A DNA stretch of 64,000 nt from Streptomyces nymphaeiformis (GTDB lineage Bacteria > Actinomycetota > Actinomycetes > Streptomycetales > Streptomycetaceae): assembly GCF_014203895.1 (NCBI RefSeq), contig NZ_JACHJY010000010.1, positions 124,001 through 188,000 of the forward strand, given 5' to 3'. The notes under the pieces are model-generated. The model was given only the letters and a program-made list of their open reading frames with translations. It made no database searches and was not told where the DNA came from. This document shows, one piece after another, positions 22,976 to 31,522 of this stretch (positions are counted from its first letter, which is position 1; each line of letters begins with the position of its first letter). Both the position numbers and the translations under genes were made by a program.

Positions 22976-23860
22976 ATGGACATAGGCATCGCCCTGCCGC
23001 AGTACGGCACCCACGCCCGCGCCGACCTCATCGCCGCCTTCGCGCGGGACGCCGAGGAGGCCGGGTTCGACTCGCTCTGGGTCGGCGACCGCGCCCTCAC
23101 CCCGGTCGACCCCGGCGACCTCTATCCGGGACACACGCCCGAGAACCCGTACCCCCACCAGTACAAGACCTTCCTCGACCCGCTCACCGTCCTCACAGTC
23201 GCCGCCACGGCGACCGGCCGCGCCCGGCTCGGCACGAGCACCCTCAACGGCCCCTGGTACCCGCCGGTCCTCCTCGCGCGCTCGCTGACCTCGCTCGACC
23301 AGGTGAGCGGCGGCCGCCTCGACGCCGGACTCGGGATCGGCTGGCTCCGCGACGAGTACACCGCCGTCGGCGCCGACTTCCGCCGCCGCGGCGCCCTCCT
23401 CGACGAACTCCTCGACGTCCTCCACGGCATCTGGACCGAGGAGCGGTTCGGCCACGAGGGCCCGCACTGGACCATCCCCGCCTCGTACGTCGGTCTGCGC
23501 CCCGTCCAGCCGGGCGGCCCGCCCGTCTACCTGGGCGGCTTCAGCCCCGCCGCGCTGCGCCGGGTCGGTCGCCGGGCCGCCGGCTGGGTCGGCACCGTCC
23601 TGCCGCCCGCCATGGCCGGGCACCTGTGGGACGAGGCCCGGCGTGCCGCCGAGGAGGCCGGCCGGGACCCCGGCGCGCTGCGCCGCGAGATCCGCCACAA
23701 CCCGGCCCCGGGCGCCACGGCGGACTCCGTCGCCGCCGTCCTCGCGGGGGTACGGGACACGGGCGCCGAAGGCTGCTTCGTCGACCTCCAGCAGTGCGTG
23801 GACGAGCCGGGCGAGGCCCTGGAGTTCGGCGTGAAGGTCCTGTCGCTGCTGCGGGGCTGA
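22976..23860 (+). CDS. LLM-class (luciferase-like) F420-dependent oxidoreductase
   Basis: A 294-residue TIM-barrel protein of the bacterial luciferase/F420-dependent family: MDIGIALPQYGTHARADLIA at the N-terminus, FDSLWVGDRAL, LGTSTLNGPWYPPVLLARSLTSLDQVSGGRLDAGLGIGWLRDEY in the middle, and GGPPVYLGGFSPAALRR. The RLDAGLGIGW block is the usual phosphate-binding region. Cofactor (F420 or FMN) and substrate cannot be decided from sequence. Start ATG 22976; CAGGAT lies six bases before it, so the transcript may be leaderless. It ends at a long bidirectional hairpin shared with the convergent gluconate permease. Confidence 0.85.
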   Translation: MDIGIALPQYGTHARADLIAAFARDAEEAGFDSLWVGDRALTPVDPGDLYPGHTPENPYPHQYKTFLDPLTVLTVAATATGRARLGTSTLNGPWYPPVLLARSLTSLDQVSGGRLDAGLGIGWLRDEYTAVGADFRRRGALLDELLDVLHGIWTEERFGHEGPHWTIPASYVGLRPVQPGGPPVYLGGFSPAALRRVGRRAAGWVGTVLPPAMAGHLWDEARRAAEEAGRDPGALRREIRHNPAPGATADSVAAVLAGVRDTGAEGCFVDLQQCVDEPGEALEFGVKVLSLLRG

Positions 23861-23862
23861 AC

Positions 23863-23918
23863 GCGTACGCACGGGAGCCCCGGACGTCCAGAAGGACTTC
23901 CGGGGCTCCCGCGTACGC
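23863..23918. terminator. bidirectional terminator hairpin
   Basis: CGGGAGCCCCGGA (23872-23884) pairs with TCCGGGGCTCCCG (23899-23911), and the flanking GCGTACG pairs with CGTACGC after a CA bulge. This gives a 20-bp stem between the convergent LLM and gntP genes. Confidence 0.8.
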
Positions 23919-23926
23919 CCGGTCGC

Positions 23927-25324
23927 CTACAACACCAGTGACAGCAGCAGGACGAACACGATGCCGACGACCGAGATGATCGTCTCCATCACCGACCAGG
24001 TCTTGACCGTCTGGCCGACGTTCATGCCGAAGTACTCCTTCACCAGCCAGAAGCCGGCGTCGTTGACGTGGCTGAAGAAGAGCGAACCGGCACCGATCGC
24101 GAGGACGAGCAGCGAGACCTCACCGGTCGACATGCCCTCGGCGAGCGGGGCCACCAGGCCGGCCGCCGAGATCGTCGCCACCGTGGCCGAGCCGGTCGCG
24201 AGCCGGATCGCGACCGCGATCAGCCAGGCGAGCAGCAGGGCCGGGATCGACCAGCTCTTCGAGAAGTCGAGGATCATCTGGCCGACGCCGATGTCGATCA
24301 GGGTCTGCTTGAAGCCGCCGCCCGCGCCGACGATCAGCAGGATGCCCGCGATCGGGGCGAGCGACCTGTCGACGGTGGAGGACAGCTGCTCCTTGGTGAA
24401 GCCGGCCGCGCGGCCCATCGTGAACATGGCGACTATGACGGCCGCGAGCAGGGCGATCAGCGGCGAGCCGATGACGTCGGTGACCTTCTGCACGCCGTTC
24501 TCGGGGTCGTCGACCACGATGTCGACGAGCGCCTTGACCAGCATCAGGACGACGGGCAGCAGGATGGTCGCGACGGTGATGCCGAAGCCGGGGCGCTTCT
24601 CCAGGTCCGCGGAGGGGCGCGCCGGGATCATCTTCTCCGGGGCCTGGATGTCCACCCAGCGGGCGGCGTACTTGGAGAAGACCGGACCGGCGATGATCAC
24701 GGTCGGGATGGCGACGACCAGGCCGAGCGCGAGGGTCACGCCCAGGTTGGCGCCGACCGCGTCGATCGCGACGAGCGGGCCGGGGTGCGGCGGGATCAGG
24801 CCGTGCATCACGGACAGGCCGGCCAGGGCCGGGATGCCGATCCGCATCAGCGAGTAGTTGCCGCGCTTGGCGACCATGAGGACCACCGGGATCAGCAGCA
24901 CGATGCCGACCTCGAAGAAGAGCGGCAGGCCGATCACGGAGGCGATGAGGACCATCGCCCAGGGCATGCCCTTCTTGCCGGTCTTCGCCAGGATCGTGTC
25001 CACGATCTGGTCGGCGCCGCCGGAGTCGGCGAGCAGCTTGCCGAGGATCGCGCCGAGCGCGATGAGCACGCCCACGCCGGCGACGGTGTTGCCGAGACCG
25101 GTGCTGAACGACTTGATGGTGTCCGCGAGCGGGGCACCCGCGAACGCGCCGAGCGCCAGCGACCCGATGGTCAGCGCGAGGAACGCGTGCAGCTTGAACT
25201 TGGTGATGAGCAGGACGATGACGGCGATGCCGGCGAGCACGGCGATCCCGAGCTGGGCGTTGCCTGCCGAGGTGATCGGTTCGGCGGCGTCCGCTGCCAG
25301 GATCTCGACGCTGAGACTGGTCAC
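23927..25324 (-). CDS. gntP: gluconate permease, GntP family
   Basis: A 465-residue membrane protein with about 12-14 hydrophobic segments, matching GntP gluconate:H+ symporters. Conserved blocks include GLPLFFEVGIVLLIPVVLMVAKR, PPHPGPLVAIDAVGAN and IRLATGSATVATISAAGL. GTG start at 25324 with GAAGGACA upstream. Encoded 45 bp downstream of gluconokinase on the same strand, so gntK-gntP form an operon divergent from a GntR-type repressor. It imports gluconate for phosphorylation by GntK and entry to the pentose phosphate pathway. Confidence 0.93.
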   Translation of the reverse strand: MTSLSVEILAADAAEPITSAGNAQLGIAVLAGIAVIVLLITKFKLHAFLALTIGSLALGAFAGAPLADTIKSFSTGLGNTVAGVGVLIALGAILGKLLADSGGADQIVDTILAKTGKKGMPWAMVLIASVIGLPLFFEVGIVLLIPVVLMVAKRGNYSLMRIGIPALAGLSVMHGLIPPHPGPLVAIDAVGANLGVTLALGLVVAIPTVIIAGPVFSKYAARWVDIQAPEKMIPARPSADLEKRPGFGITVATILLPVVLMLVKALVDIVVDDPENGVQKVTDVIGSPLIALLAAVIVAMFTMGRAAGFTKEQLSSTVDRSLAPIAGILLIVGAGGGFKQTLIDIGVGQMILDFSKSWSIPALLLAWLIAVAIRLATGSATVATISAAGLVAPLAEGMSTGEVSLLVLAIGAGSLFFSHVNDAGFWLVKEYFGMNVGQTVKTWSVMETIISVVGIVFVLLLSLVL

Positions 25325-25369
25325 GGTGGTGTCCTTCGTACGGGCAGGAATCGGGGGACGGGGGAGGGG

Positions 25370-25894
25370 TCAGCCGGCCAGGCCGCGCAGGGCGGCGACG
25401 GCGCGGGCGGTGATCTCCTCCGGGGTGCCGGAGACGTCGACGGCGACGCCGGCCTCGTCCTCCTGCAGCGGCTGCAGGGTGGCGAACTGGGAGTCGAGGA
25501 GCGCCGTGGGCATGAAGTGGCCCTTGCGTGCGGCCATCCGCTCCTCGATGAGCTCCCGGTCACCGGTCAGATGCAGGAAGACGACCCCGGGCGCGGCGGC
25601 ACGCAGCCGGTCCCGGTAGACCCGCTTGAGCGCGGAGCTGCTCACGACCCCGCCGAGCCCGGCCCGGCCGTGCGCCCACTCCCCGATGGCGTCGAGCCAC
25701 GGCCCCCGGTCCGCGTCGTCCAGCGGGACGCCGGCCGACATCTTGGCGACGTTGGCCGCCGGGTGGAAGTCGTCGCCCTCGGCGTACGGCAGGCCCAGCG
25801 CCTCCGCGACCAGCGGACCGACGGTGGTCTTGCCGGTCCCGGCGACGCCCATCACGACGACGACCGGGGGAGCGGTGAGGGGGGTGGTGCTCAT
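25370..25894 (-). CDS. gntK: gluconokinase
   Basis: A 174-residue P-loop kinase of the thermoresistant gluconokinase family: Walker A GVAGTGKTT (16-24), YAEGDDFHPAANVAKMSAGVPLDD (the gluconate-binding signature), CSALK-like SSSALKRVYRDRLR, and VFLHLTGDRELIEERMAARKGHFMP. It converts gluconate and ATP to 6-phosphogluconate. The ATG at 25894 places the P-loop at the normal distance; longer starts are shadows. It is first in the gntK-gntP operon and is divergent from the regulator at 26051 across a region with an inverted nonamer. Confidence 0.95.
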   Translation of the reverse strand: MSTTPLTAPPVVVVMGVAGTGKTTVGPLVAEALGLPYAEGDDFHPAANVAKMSAGVPLDDADRGPWLDAIGEWAHGRAGLGGVVSSSALKRVYRDRLRAAAPGVVFLHLTGDRELIEERMAARKGHFMPTALLDSQFATLQPLQEDEAGVAVDVSGTPEEITARAVAALRGLAG

Positions 25895-25960
25895 GGGGGT
25901 GCCTCGCTGTCTTCTTCGACATCGATTCGGTGAATCCGTCGCGCTCATGAAACCCATTGG

Positions 25961-25999
25961 GTACGACTTATTCAAGAGACTGTGACTCAAAAGTCGTAC
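25961..25999. promoter_or_regulatory. paired operator for the gluconate operon
   Basis: GTACGACTT (25961-25969) and its exact inverse AAGTCGTAC (25991-25999) are separated by 21 bp in the AT-rich gap between gntK and the GntR-type gene. Each copy extends as GTACGACTTwTT. They probably mark two binding sites of the FCD-domain repressor; read from sequence only. Confidence 0.6.
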
Positions 26000-26037
26000 T
26001 TTTAATTCCCGGATGTGATCACGCGCGCCCGCGCGCA

Positions 26038-26043
26038 TAGGCT
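26038..26043 (+). promoter_or_regulatory. -10 hexamer TAGGCT, leaderless start of gntR-like gene
   Basis: TAGGCT lies seven bases before ATG 26051. It supports that start over the earlier one at 26015. Confidence 0.5.
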
Positions 26044-26050
26044 GGCCGTC

Positions 26051-26752
26051 ATGACGACACCGGCCCAGGGGCTCCACTCACACGTCCTGGCCACCCTGGG
26101 CCTCGCGATCACCGCCGGGGAGTACCCGCCGGGCACCGTGCTGCGCACCGACGAGCTCGCCCAGCGCTTCGACGTCTCCCGGACCGTCGTCCGCGAGGTC
26201 GTCCGGGTCCTGGAGTCCATGCACCTCGTCGAGTCCCGCCGCCGCGTCGGCGTGACCGTGCTCCCCACGGCCAGCTGGAACGTGTACGACCCCCAGGTCA
26301 TCCGCTGGCGGCTGGCCGGCGCCGACCGCCCCCGCCAGCTCCGCTCGCTCACCGTGCTGCGCTCGGCCGTCGAGCCCGTCGCCGCGGGGCTCGCCGCGCT
26401 GAACGCCACCCCCGAGCAGTGCCGCGAACTGACCGAGCAGGCCCTCGGCATGGTCGCCACCTCGCGCGGCCGGCGCCTGGAGGAGTACCTCGTCCACGAC
26501 ATCGCCTTCCACCGGGTCGTCCTCGTCGCCTCCGGGAACGAGATGTTCGCCCGCCTCGGCGACGTCGTCGCCGAGGTCCTCGCCGGCCGCACCCACCACC
26601 ACGTGATGTTCGAGGACCCCGACCCGGCCGCCGTCACCCTCCACGTCCAGGTCGCCGAGGCCGTACGGGAGCGGGACGCGGCCCGCGCCGAGGAGCTCAC
26701 CCGCCAGATCGCGGTCGGCGCCCTCCAGGAGCTGGACGTCCTCGCCCCGTAG
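26051..26752 (+). CDS. gntR: GntR-family (FCD domain) gluconate repressor
   Basis: A 233-residue FadR-subfamily GntR regulator. The winged helix is EYPPGTVLRTDELAQRFDVSRTVVREVVRVLESMHLVESRRRVGVTVLP (about 24-72), followed by an all-helical FCD ligand domain with the metal-binding histidines in the VHDIAFHRVVLVASGNE and HHHVMFEDP regions. It is divergent from gntK-gntP with an inverted nonamer between, so it is the likely gluconate-operon repressor, released by gluconate or 6-phosphogluconate. I recall the same gene order in S. coelicolor. The ATG at 26051 is chosen for the TAGGCT hexamer ahead of it. Confidence 0.88.
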   Translation: MTTPAQGLHSHVLATLGLAITAGEYPPGTVLRTDELAQRFDVSRTVVREVVRVLESMHLVESRRRVGVTVLPTASWNVYDPQVIRWRLAGADRPRQLRSLTVLRSAVEPVAAGLAALNATPEQCRELTEQALGMVATSRGRRLEEYLVHDIAFHRVVLVASGNEMFARLGDVVAEVLAGRTHHHVMFEDPDPAAVTLHVQVAEAVRERDAARAEELTRQIAVGALQELDVLAP

Positions 26753-26807
26753 CACATCGGCAGTTACTCGCCCGTAAAGCTCTGAACTAGCTCAAATATG
26801 GGCGTTC

Positions 26808-26823
26808 AGTGATGTGCGTCACA
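26808..26823. promoter_or_regulatory. Crp-like site AGTGATGTGCGTCACA
   Basis: GTGA-N6-TCAC, matching both the enterobacterial CRP consensus in nine of ten positions and the Streptomyces GTG-N6-GNCAC pattern. It lies about 110 bp ahead of the amino-acid permease start. Confidence 0.45.
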
Positions 26824-26934
26824 GTCAGTCAGGCGCTGTTGCCGTGAGTATGTGCGCTGGCCGTGCCGGGGACACCCCCCGTTCAGGTACGGCCGGGTAC
26901 CGCACCACTCACCCTCACGAAGGCGAACAACTCC

Positions 26935-28392
26935 ATGACTGACCGCGTCACCGCGGCCGAGCCGCTGTCCGCCGCTCCGGCGAACCCGGCCGCCTCCCCC
27001 CACGTCGACGCAGGCGACGCCGGATACCGCAAGGACCTCAAGTCCCGGCACATCAACATGATCGCCATCGGCGGCGCCATCGGCACCGGTCTCTTCCTCG
27101 GCGCCGGCGGCCGGATGTCCCAGGCGGGCCCGTCCCTCTTCATCGCGTACGCCGTCTGCGGCGTCTTCGCCTTCTTCGTGGTGCGCGCCCTCGGCGAGCT
27201 GGTGCTCTACCGCCCCTCCTCCGGCGCCTTCGTCTCCTACGCCCGTGAGTTCATGGGCGAGAAGGGCGCCTACACGGCCGGCTGGCTGTACTTCCTCAAC
27301 TGGTCGACCACCGCCGTCGCCGACATCACCGCGGCCGCCACCTACGCCCACTTCTGGGCCATGTTCAGCGACATCCCGCAGTGGGTCCTCGCCCTGATCG
27401 CCCTCGCGGTCGTCCTCACCGCCAACCTCATCTCTGTGAAGTACTTCGGCGAGATGGAGTTCTGGTTCGCGATCATCAAGGTCGCCGCCCTCGTCGCCTT
27501 CATGCTCGTCGGCATCTTCCTCGTCGTCACCTCGCACGACGTCGGCGGCCACACCCCGGGCCTCGCCAACATCACCGACAACGGCGGCATCTTCCCCAAC
27601 GGCATGATGCCGATGCTGCTGCTCATCCAGGGCGTCGTCTTCGCCTACGCCTCCGTCGAGCTCTGCGGCGTCGCCGCCGGCGAGACCGAGAACCCCGAGA
27701 AGATCATGCCGAAGGCGATCAACTCGATCATGTGGCGCGTGGGCCTGTTCTACGTCGGCTCCGTGGTCCTGCTCGCGCTGATCCTCCCGTACACCGCGTA
27801 CTCCGGCGACCAGAGCCCCTTCGTCACCGTCTTCGACAAGCTGGGCATCCCCGGCGCCGCCGGCGTGATGAACCTCGTCGTCCTCACCGCCGCCCTCTCC
27901 AGCCTCAACTCGGGCCTCTACTCCACCGGCCGCATCCTGCGCTCCATGTCGCTCTCCGGCTCCGCGCCCAAGTTCACCGGCGTCATGAACAAGGGCGGCG
28001 TCCCCTACGGCGGCATCCTGCTCACCGCGGGCTTCGGCGTCGCCGGCGTCTTCCTCAACTACGTCATGCCCGGCGAGGCCTTCGAGCTGGTCCTCAACTT
28101 CGCCTCCATCGGCATCATCGGCACCTGGGCCATGATCATGATCTGCTCGCTGCTCTTCGTGCGCAGCGCCAGGCAGGGCAAGCTCACCCGCCCCGGCTAC
28201 CAGCTGCCCTGGGCCCCGTACACCCAGATCGTGACCCTGGTCTTCCTCGCGGCCGTCCTCGTCCTGATGTGGATGGACGGCGGCATCAGCCGCACCACCG
28301 TGAACTGCCTGCCGCTCATCGCGGCCGCGCTCACCGGCGGCTGGTTCCTGGTCCGCCGCCGCGTCCGCGCCACCTCCGCGGCACAGGACTGA
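26935..28392 (+). CDS. amino-acid permease (APC family, AnsP/GABA-permease type)
   Basis: A 485-residue transporter with about 12 membrane segments. The first carries the APC signature LKSRHINMIAIGGAIGTGLFLGAG (about 37-60). Further family blocks are RALGELVLYRPSSGAFVSYAREF and VFAYASVELCGVAAGETENPEKIMPKAI. This pattern fits the L-asparagine/GABA/aromatic permease branch (AnsP-like); the exact amino acid is not certain. The ATG at 26935 is used because the upstream 24 codons are Pro/Thr rich and lack a ribosome site. It stands alone, with a possible Crp site upstream and a strong terminator downstream. Confidence 0.88.
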   Translation: MTDRVTAAEPLSAAPANPAASPHVDAGDAGYRKDLKSRHINMIAIGGAIGTGLFLGAGGRMSQAGPSLFIAYAVCGVFAFFVVRALGELVLYRPSSGAFVSYAREFMGEKGAYTAGWLYFLNWSTTAVADITAAATYAHFWAMFSDIPQWVLALIALAVVLTANLISVKYFGEMEFWFAIIKVAALVAFMLVGIFLVVTSHDVGGHTPGLANITDNGGIFPNGMMPMLLLIQGVVFAYASVELCGVAAGETENPEKIMPKAINSIMWRVGLFYVGSVVLLALILPYTAYSGDQSPFVTVFDKLGIPGAAGVMNLVVLTAALSSLNSGLYSTGRILRSMSLSGSAPKFTGVMNKGGVPYGGILLTAGFGVAGVFLNYVMPGEAFELVLNFASIGIIGTWAMIMICSLLFVRSARQGKLTRPGYQLPWAPYTQIVTLVFLAAVLVLMWMDGGISRTTVNCLPLIAAALTGGWFLVRRRVRATSAAQD

Positions 28393-28410
28393 GCCTCCCC
28401 CACGGGAGAC

Positions 28411-28453
28411 GGCGGGACCCCCACAGGCACGGCCTGCGGGGGTCTCGCCTTTT
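28411..28453 (+). terminator. intrinsic terminator after amino-acid permease
   Basis: GGCGGGACCCCCACAGG pairs with CCTGCGGGGGTCTCGCC, one internal mismatch, followed by TTTT. Confidence 0.85.
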
Positions 28454-28515
28454 GTCAGGAGATAGTGGTACGCAAGAGCCTTACAAGATCCGCTTGAAGG
28501 GAAGGGAAGTTCGCG

Positions 28516-29601
28516 ATGCCGCAGCACGTCCAGGGGGTCATCGCCCCCGGCAGGAACGAACCGGTACGCGTCGAGACCATCGTGATCCCCGACCCCGGCC
28601 CCGGCGAGGCCGTCGTCAAGATCCAGGCCTGCGGAGTCTGCCACACCGATCTCCACTACAAACAGGGCGCGATCAACGACGAGTTCCCCTTCCTGCTCGG
28701 CCACGAGGCCGCAGGAATCGTCGAGTCCGTCGGCGAGGGCGTCACCGACGTCACCCCCGGCGACTTCGTGATCCTCAACTGGCGCGCCGTCTGCGGCACC
28801 TGCCGCGCCTGCACCCGGGGCCGCCCCTGGTACTGCTTCGCCACCCACAACGCGAAGCAGAAGATGACCCTGCTCGACGGCACGGAGCTCTCCCCGGCCC
28901 TCGGCATCGGCGCCTTCGCCGAGAAGACCCTCGTCGCCGCCGGCCAGTGCACCAAGGTCGACCCCTCCGTCGCCCCCGAGGTCGCGGGCCTCCTCGGCTG
29001 CGGCGTGATGGCCGGCATCGGCGCCGCGATCAACACCGGGAACGTCGGCCGCGGCGACACCGTCGCCGTCATCGGCTGCGGCGGCGTCGGCGACGCGGCC
29101 GTCGTCGGCTCCCGCCTCGCCGGAGCCGCGAAGATCATCGCCGTCGACATCGACGACCGGAAGCTGGACAAGGCCCGCGAGATGGGCGCCACCCACACGG
29201 TCAACTCCCGCACCGCCGACGCCGTCGAGGCGATCCGCGAGCTCACCGGAGGCTTCGGTGCCGACGTCGTCATCGAGGCCGTCGGCCGCCCGGAGACGTA
29301 CGAGCAGGCCTTCTACGCCCGCGACCTCGCCGGCACCGTCGTCCTCGTCGGCGTCCCCAGCCCCGAGATGAAGCTCGAACTCCCGCTCCTCGACGTCTTC
29401 GGCCGCGGCGGCTCGCTCAAGTCCTCCTGGTACGGCGACTGCCTGCCGTCCCGCGACTTCCCGATGCTCATCGACCTGCACCAGCAGGGCCGCATCGACC
29501 TCGCCGCCTTCGTCACCGAGACCATTGGCCTCGGCGACGTCGAGAAGGCCTTCGCCCGCATGCACGAGGGCGACGTCCTGCGCTCGGTGGTGGTCCTCTG
29601 A
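28516..29601 (+). CDS. mscR: S-(hydroxymethyl)mycothiol dehydrogenase (mycothiol-dependent formaldehyde dehydrogenase)
   Basis: A 361-residue class III-type zinc alcohol dehydrogenase. Catalytic zinc ligands are in CGVCHTD (C39) and GHEAAG (H63). The structural zinc loop CGTCRACTRGRPWYC has C93, C96, C99 and C107. The NAD fold is VIGCGGVGDAAVVGSRLAG. The sequence is of the mycothiol-dependent (MscR/AdhE2) type rather than the glutathione type, as expected in an actinomycete. It oxidises the adduct of formaldehyde and mycothiol to S-formylmycothiol and also acts on S-nitrosomycothiol. Its stop codon overlaps the start of the next gene by one base (TGATG). Start ATG 28516 after AAGGGAAGGGAAG. 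Confidence 0.93.
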   Translation: MPQHVQGVIAPGRNEPVRVETIVIPDPGPGEAVVKIQACGVCHTDLHYKQGAINDEFPFLLGHEAAGIVESVGEGVTDVTPGDFVILNWRAVCGTCRACTRGRPWYCFATHNAKQKMTLLDGTELSPALGIGAFAEKTLVAAGQCTKVDPSVAPEVAGLLGCGVMAGIGAAINTGNVGRGDTVAVIGCGGVGDAAVVGSRLAGAAKIIAVDIDDRKLDKAREMGATHTVNSRTADAVEAIRELTGGFGADVVIEAVGRPETYEQAFYARDLAGTVVLVGVPSPEMKLELPLLDVFGRGGSLKSSWYGDCLPSRDFPMLIDLHQQGRIDLAAFVTETIGLGDVEKAFARMHEGDVLRSVVVL

Positions 29602-30230
29602 TGGCCGCCCGGATCGACCACCTCGTCACCTCGGGCACCTTCAGCCTCGACGGCGGCACCTGGGACGTCGACAACAACGTCTGGATCGTCGGCGACGACA
29701 CCGAGGCCATCGTCATCGACGCCGCCCACGACGCCGACGCGATCCTCGCCGCGCTCGACGGTCGCGCCCTGCGCGCCATCGTCTGCACCCACGCCCACGA
29801 CGACCACATCGACGCCGCCCCGGCCCTCGCGGCCGCCACCGGCGCCCGGATCCTGCTCCACCCGGCCGACCAGCCGCTGTGGAAGCTCACCCACCCCGAC
29901 CACAGCCCGGACGGCGAGCTGGCCGACGGCCAGGTCCTCACCATCGCCGGCACGGACCTCACGGTCCTCCACACCCCGGGCCACGCCCCGGGAGCGGTCT
30001 GTCTGTACGCCCCCGAGCTCGGCACGGTCTTCTCCGGCGACACCCTCTTCCAGGGCGGCCCCGGCGCGACCGGCCGGTCCTACTCGGACTTCCCGACGAT
30101 CGTCGGCTCGATCCGCGAGAAGCTCCTCACCCTGCCGCCGGAGACGGTCGTCCGCACCGGCCACGGCGACACCACCACGATCGGGGCCGAGGCCCCGCAC
30201 CTGGAGGAATGGATCAAGCGCGGTCACTGA
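29601..30230 (+). CDS. MBL-fold hydrolase, candidate S-formylmycothiol hydrolase
   Basis: A 209-residue glyoxalase II-like metallo-beta-lactamase-fold protein: VCTHAHDDHIDAAPAL (HxHxDH, near residue 75), LHTPGHAPGAVCLY (third histidine), FSGDTLFQGGPGATGRSYSD (bridging Asp) and RTGHGDTTTIGAE. It is translationally coupled to mscR (TGATG). A thioesterase that hydrolyses S-formylmycothiol to formate and mycothiol is the obvious job for a hydrolase in this position, and the pairing is common in actinomycetes. That assignment rests on context, not on a residue diagnostic for the substrate. It overlaps the convergent pseudouridine synthase gene by 17 bp. Confidence 0.87.
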   Translation: MAARIDHLVTSGTFSLDGGTWDVDNNVWIVGDDTEAIVIDAAHDADAILAALDGRALRAIVCTHAHDDHIDAAPALAAATGARILLHPADQPLWKLTHPDHSPDGELADGQVLTIAGTDLTVLHTPGHAPGAVCLYAPELGTVFSGDTLFQGGPGATGRSYSDFPTIVGSIREKLLTLPPETVVRTGHGDTTTIGAEAPHLEEWIKRGH

Positions 30231-31143
30231 GAGCCAGCCGGCTCTCGAACCGCACCTCGTCACCCGTGAACGGGTCGGTGAACTCCAGCGTCCGCGCGAG
30301 CAGTCGCAGCGGACGCGTGAAGTCCTCCGGCCCGTCCTCGCGGACCACCGGATAGACCGGATCGTCGAGGATCGGCAGCCCCAGGCCGTTCATGTGCACC
30401 CGCAGCTGATGGGTCCGCCCGGTCACGGGCACGAGCCGGTACCGCCCGAGCCCTCCCGCGTGCCCGAGGAGCTCGATCCGGCTCTCGGCGTTCGGCTCGC
30501 CCGGCACCTCCCGGGCGGCCATCACCCCGCGCTCCTTCTCGATCCTGCTCCGCACGGTCACCGGCAGCGCGACCGCCGGGTCGTACGGCGCCACCGCCTC
30601 GTACTCCTTGCGCACCACCCGGTCCCGGAACAGCGTCTGGTACGCCCCCCGGTCCTCCGGCCGTACGACGAACAGCACGAGCCCCGCCGTCAGCCGGTCG
30701 AGCCGGTGCGCGGGCTGGAGGCGCGCAAGCCCCAGGTCACGCCGGAGCCGGGCGAGCGCGGTCTCCGTGACGTGCCGCCCGCGGGGCATCGTCGCGAGGA
30801 AGTGCGGCTTGTCCACCACCACGATCCGCTCGTCCCGGTGCACGATCCCGATCTCGAAGGGCACCGGCGTCTCGGCGGGAAAGTCCCGGTGGAACCAGAG
30901 GTACCGCCCCGCGGCGTACGGCTCGTCGGCCCCGGCGGCCCGGCCGTCGGCCCCCACGAACCGCCCCTCGCGCAGCATCGCCCGCACCCGCTCGGCCCCC
31001 ACGGCCCCCGCGTACCGCTCGACGAGATGGTCCCCGACGGTCTCCCAGGCCCCCTCGGGGTCCTCGGGCAGCCGCACCCGCACCGGGTCGATCCCCGCCC
31101 GCTGGGGGAGCGGCGCCTCCGGCGTCTTCCTTCTGCGTCCCAC
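30214..31143 (-). CDS. RluA-family pseudouridine synthase
   Basis: About 309 residues with the RluA signature QPAHRLDRLTAGLVLFVV (catalytic Asp in HRLDRLT), then VRKEYEAVAPYDP and a KTHQLR-equivalent VTGRTHQLRVHMNGLGLPILDDPVY. It isomerises uridines in rRNA or tRNA; which site is unknown. The long N-terminal region before the catalytic core (VRVRLPEDPEGAWETVGDHLVERY...) replaces an S4 domain. GTG 31143 (MGRRRKTPEAPLP) is chosen; ATG 31188 is possible, but 15 residues there look non-coding and the tRNA terminator ends just upstream. It converges with, and overlaps, the MBL gene by 17 bp. Confidence 0.85.
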   Translation of the reverse strand: MGRRRKTPEAPLPQRAGIDPVRVRLPEDPEGAWETVGDHLVERYAGAVGAERVRAMLREGRFVGADGRAAGADEPYAAGRYLWFHRDFPAETPVPFEIGIVHRDERIVVVDKPHFLATMPRGRHVTETALARLRRDLGLARLQPAHRLDRLTAGLVLFVVRPEDRGAYQTLFRDRVVRKEYEAVAPYDPAVALPVTVRSRIEKERGVMAAREVPGEPNAESRIELLGHAGGLGRYRLVPVTGRTHQLRVHMNGLGLPILDDPVYPVVREDGPEDFTRPLRLLARTLEFTDPFTGDEVRFESRLALSDRA

Positions 31144-31194
31144 GCGTCCTACCGCCGTAACCGCCGTGACATAACGAGGTCGTGACATGACGAG

Positions 31195-31221
31195 AAAGGC
31201 CCCACATGACGTGGGGCCTTT
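31195..31221 (-). terminator. terminator of tRNA-Leu
   Basis: AAAGGCCCCAC-ATGAC-GTGGGGCCTTT, a perfect 11-bp stem immediately downstream of the tRNA (minus strand), with a U-rich end on both sides. Confidence 0.85.
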
Positions 31222-31224
31222 CGC

Positions 31225-31312
31225 TGGTGTCCGAGGGGGGACTTGAACCCCCACGCCCGATAAAGGGCACTAGCACCTCAAGCTAGCGCGTCTGCCATTC
31301 CGCCACCCGGAC
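31225..31312 (-). tRNA. tRNA-Leu (anticodon GAG)
   Basis: Minus strand. The 7-bp acceptor GTCCGGG pairs with CTCGGAC, followed by A73 and an encoded CCA (31225-31227). The anticodon arm is CTAGC-TTGAGGT-GCTAG with anticodon GAG. A long variable arm (TGCCCTTTATCGGGCG) identifies a class II tRNA. The T-arm GGGGG-TTCAAGT-CCCCC is canonical. It reads the common CUC leucine codon. A terminator follows directly. Confidence 0.96.
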
Positions 31313-31522
31313 AGGTGATCTCGTCTTCCGGGCTGTTGTGCCCTTCCGACGAGGAAAACCATAGCAAACATTCGGAGTGGTCGATCACCACCCCTGTTCG
31401 GCCCCTGTCATGTGACAGCCGCATGTCGGGGGACCGGCGGCCTTGGGCGCCGAGGGGGCCACGCGGGAGGATGGGGGCGACCACCAAGCAATCACGTGGG
31501 GCACGTAGTGGGAGGAAGCAGC

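Noticed and set aside
31270..31295. CCTCAAGCTAGC resembling half a SoxR box
   Set aside because: It is the anticodon arm of tRNA-Leu, and the inverted half-site is missing.
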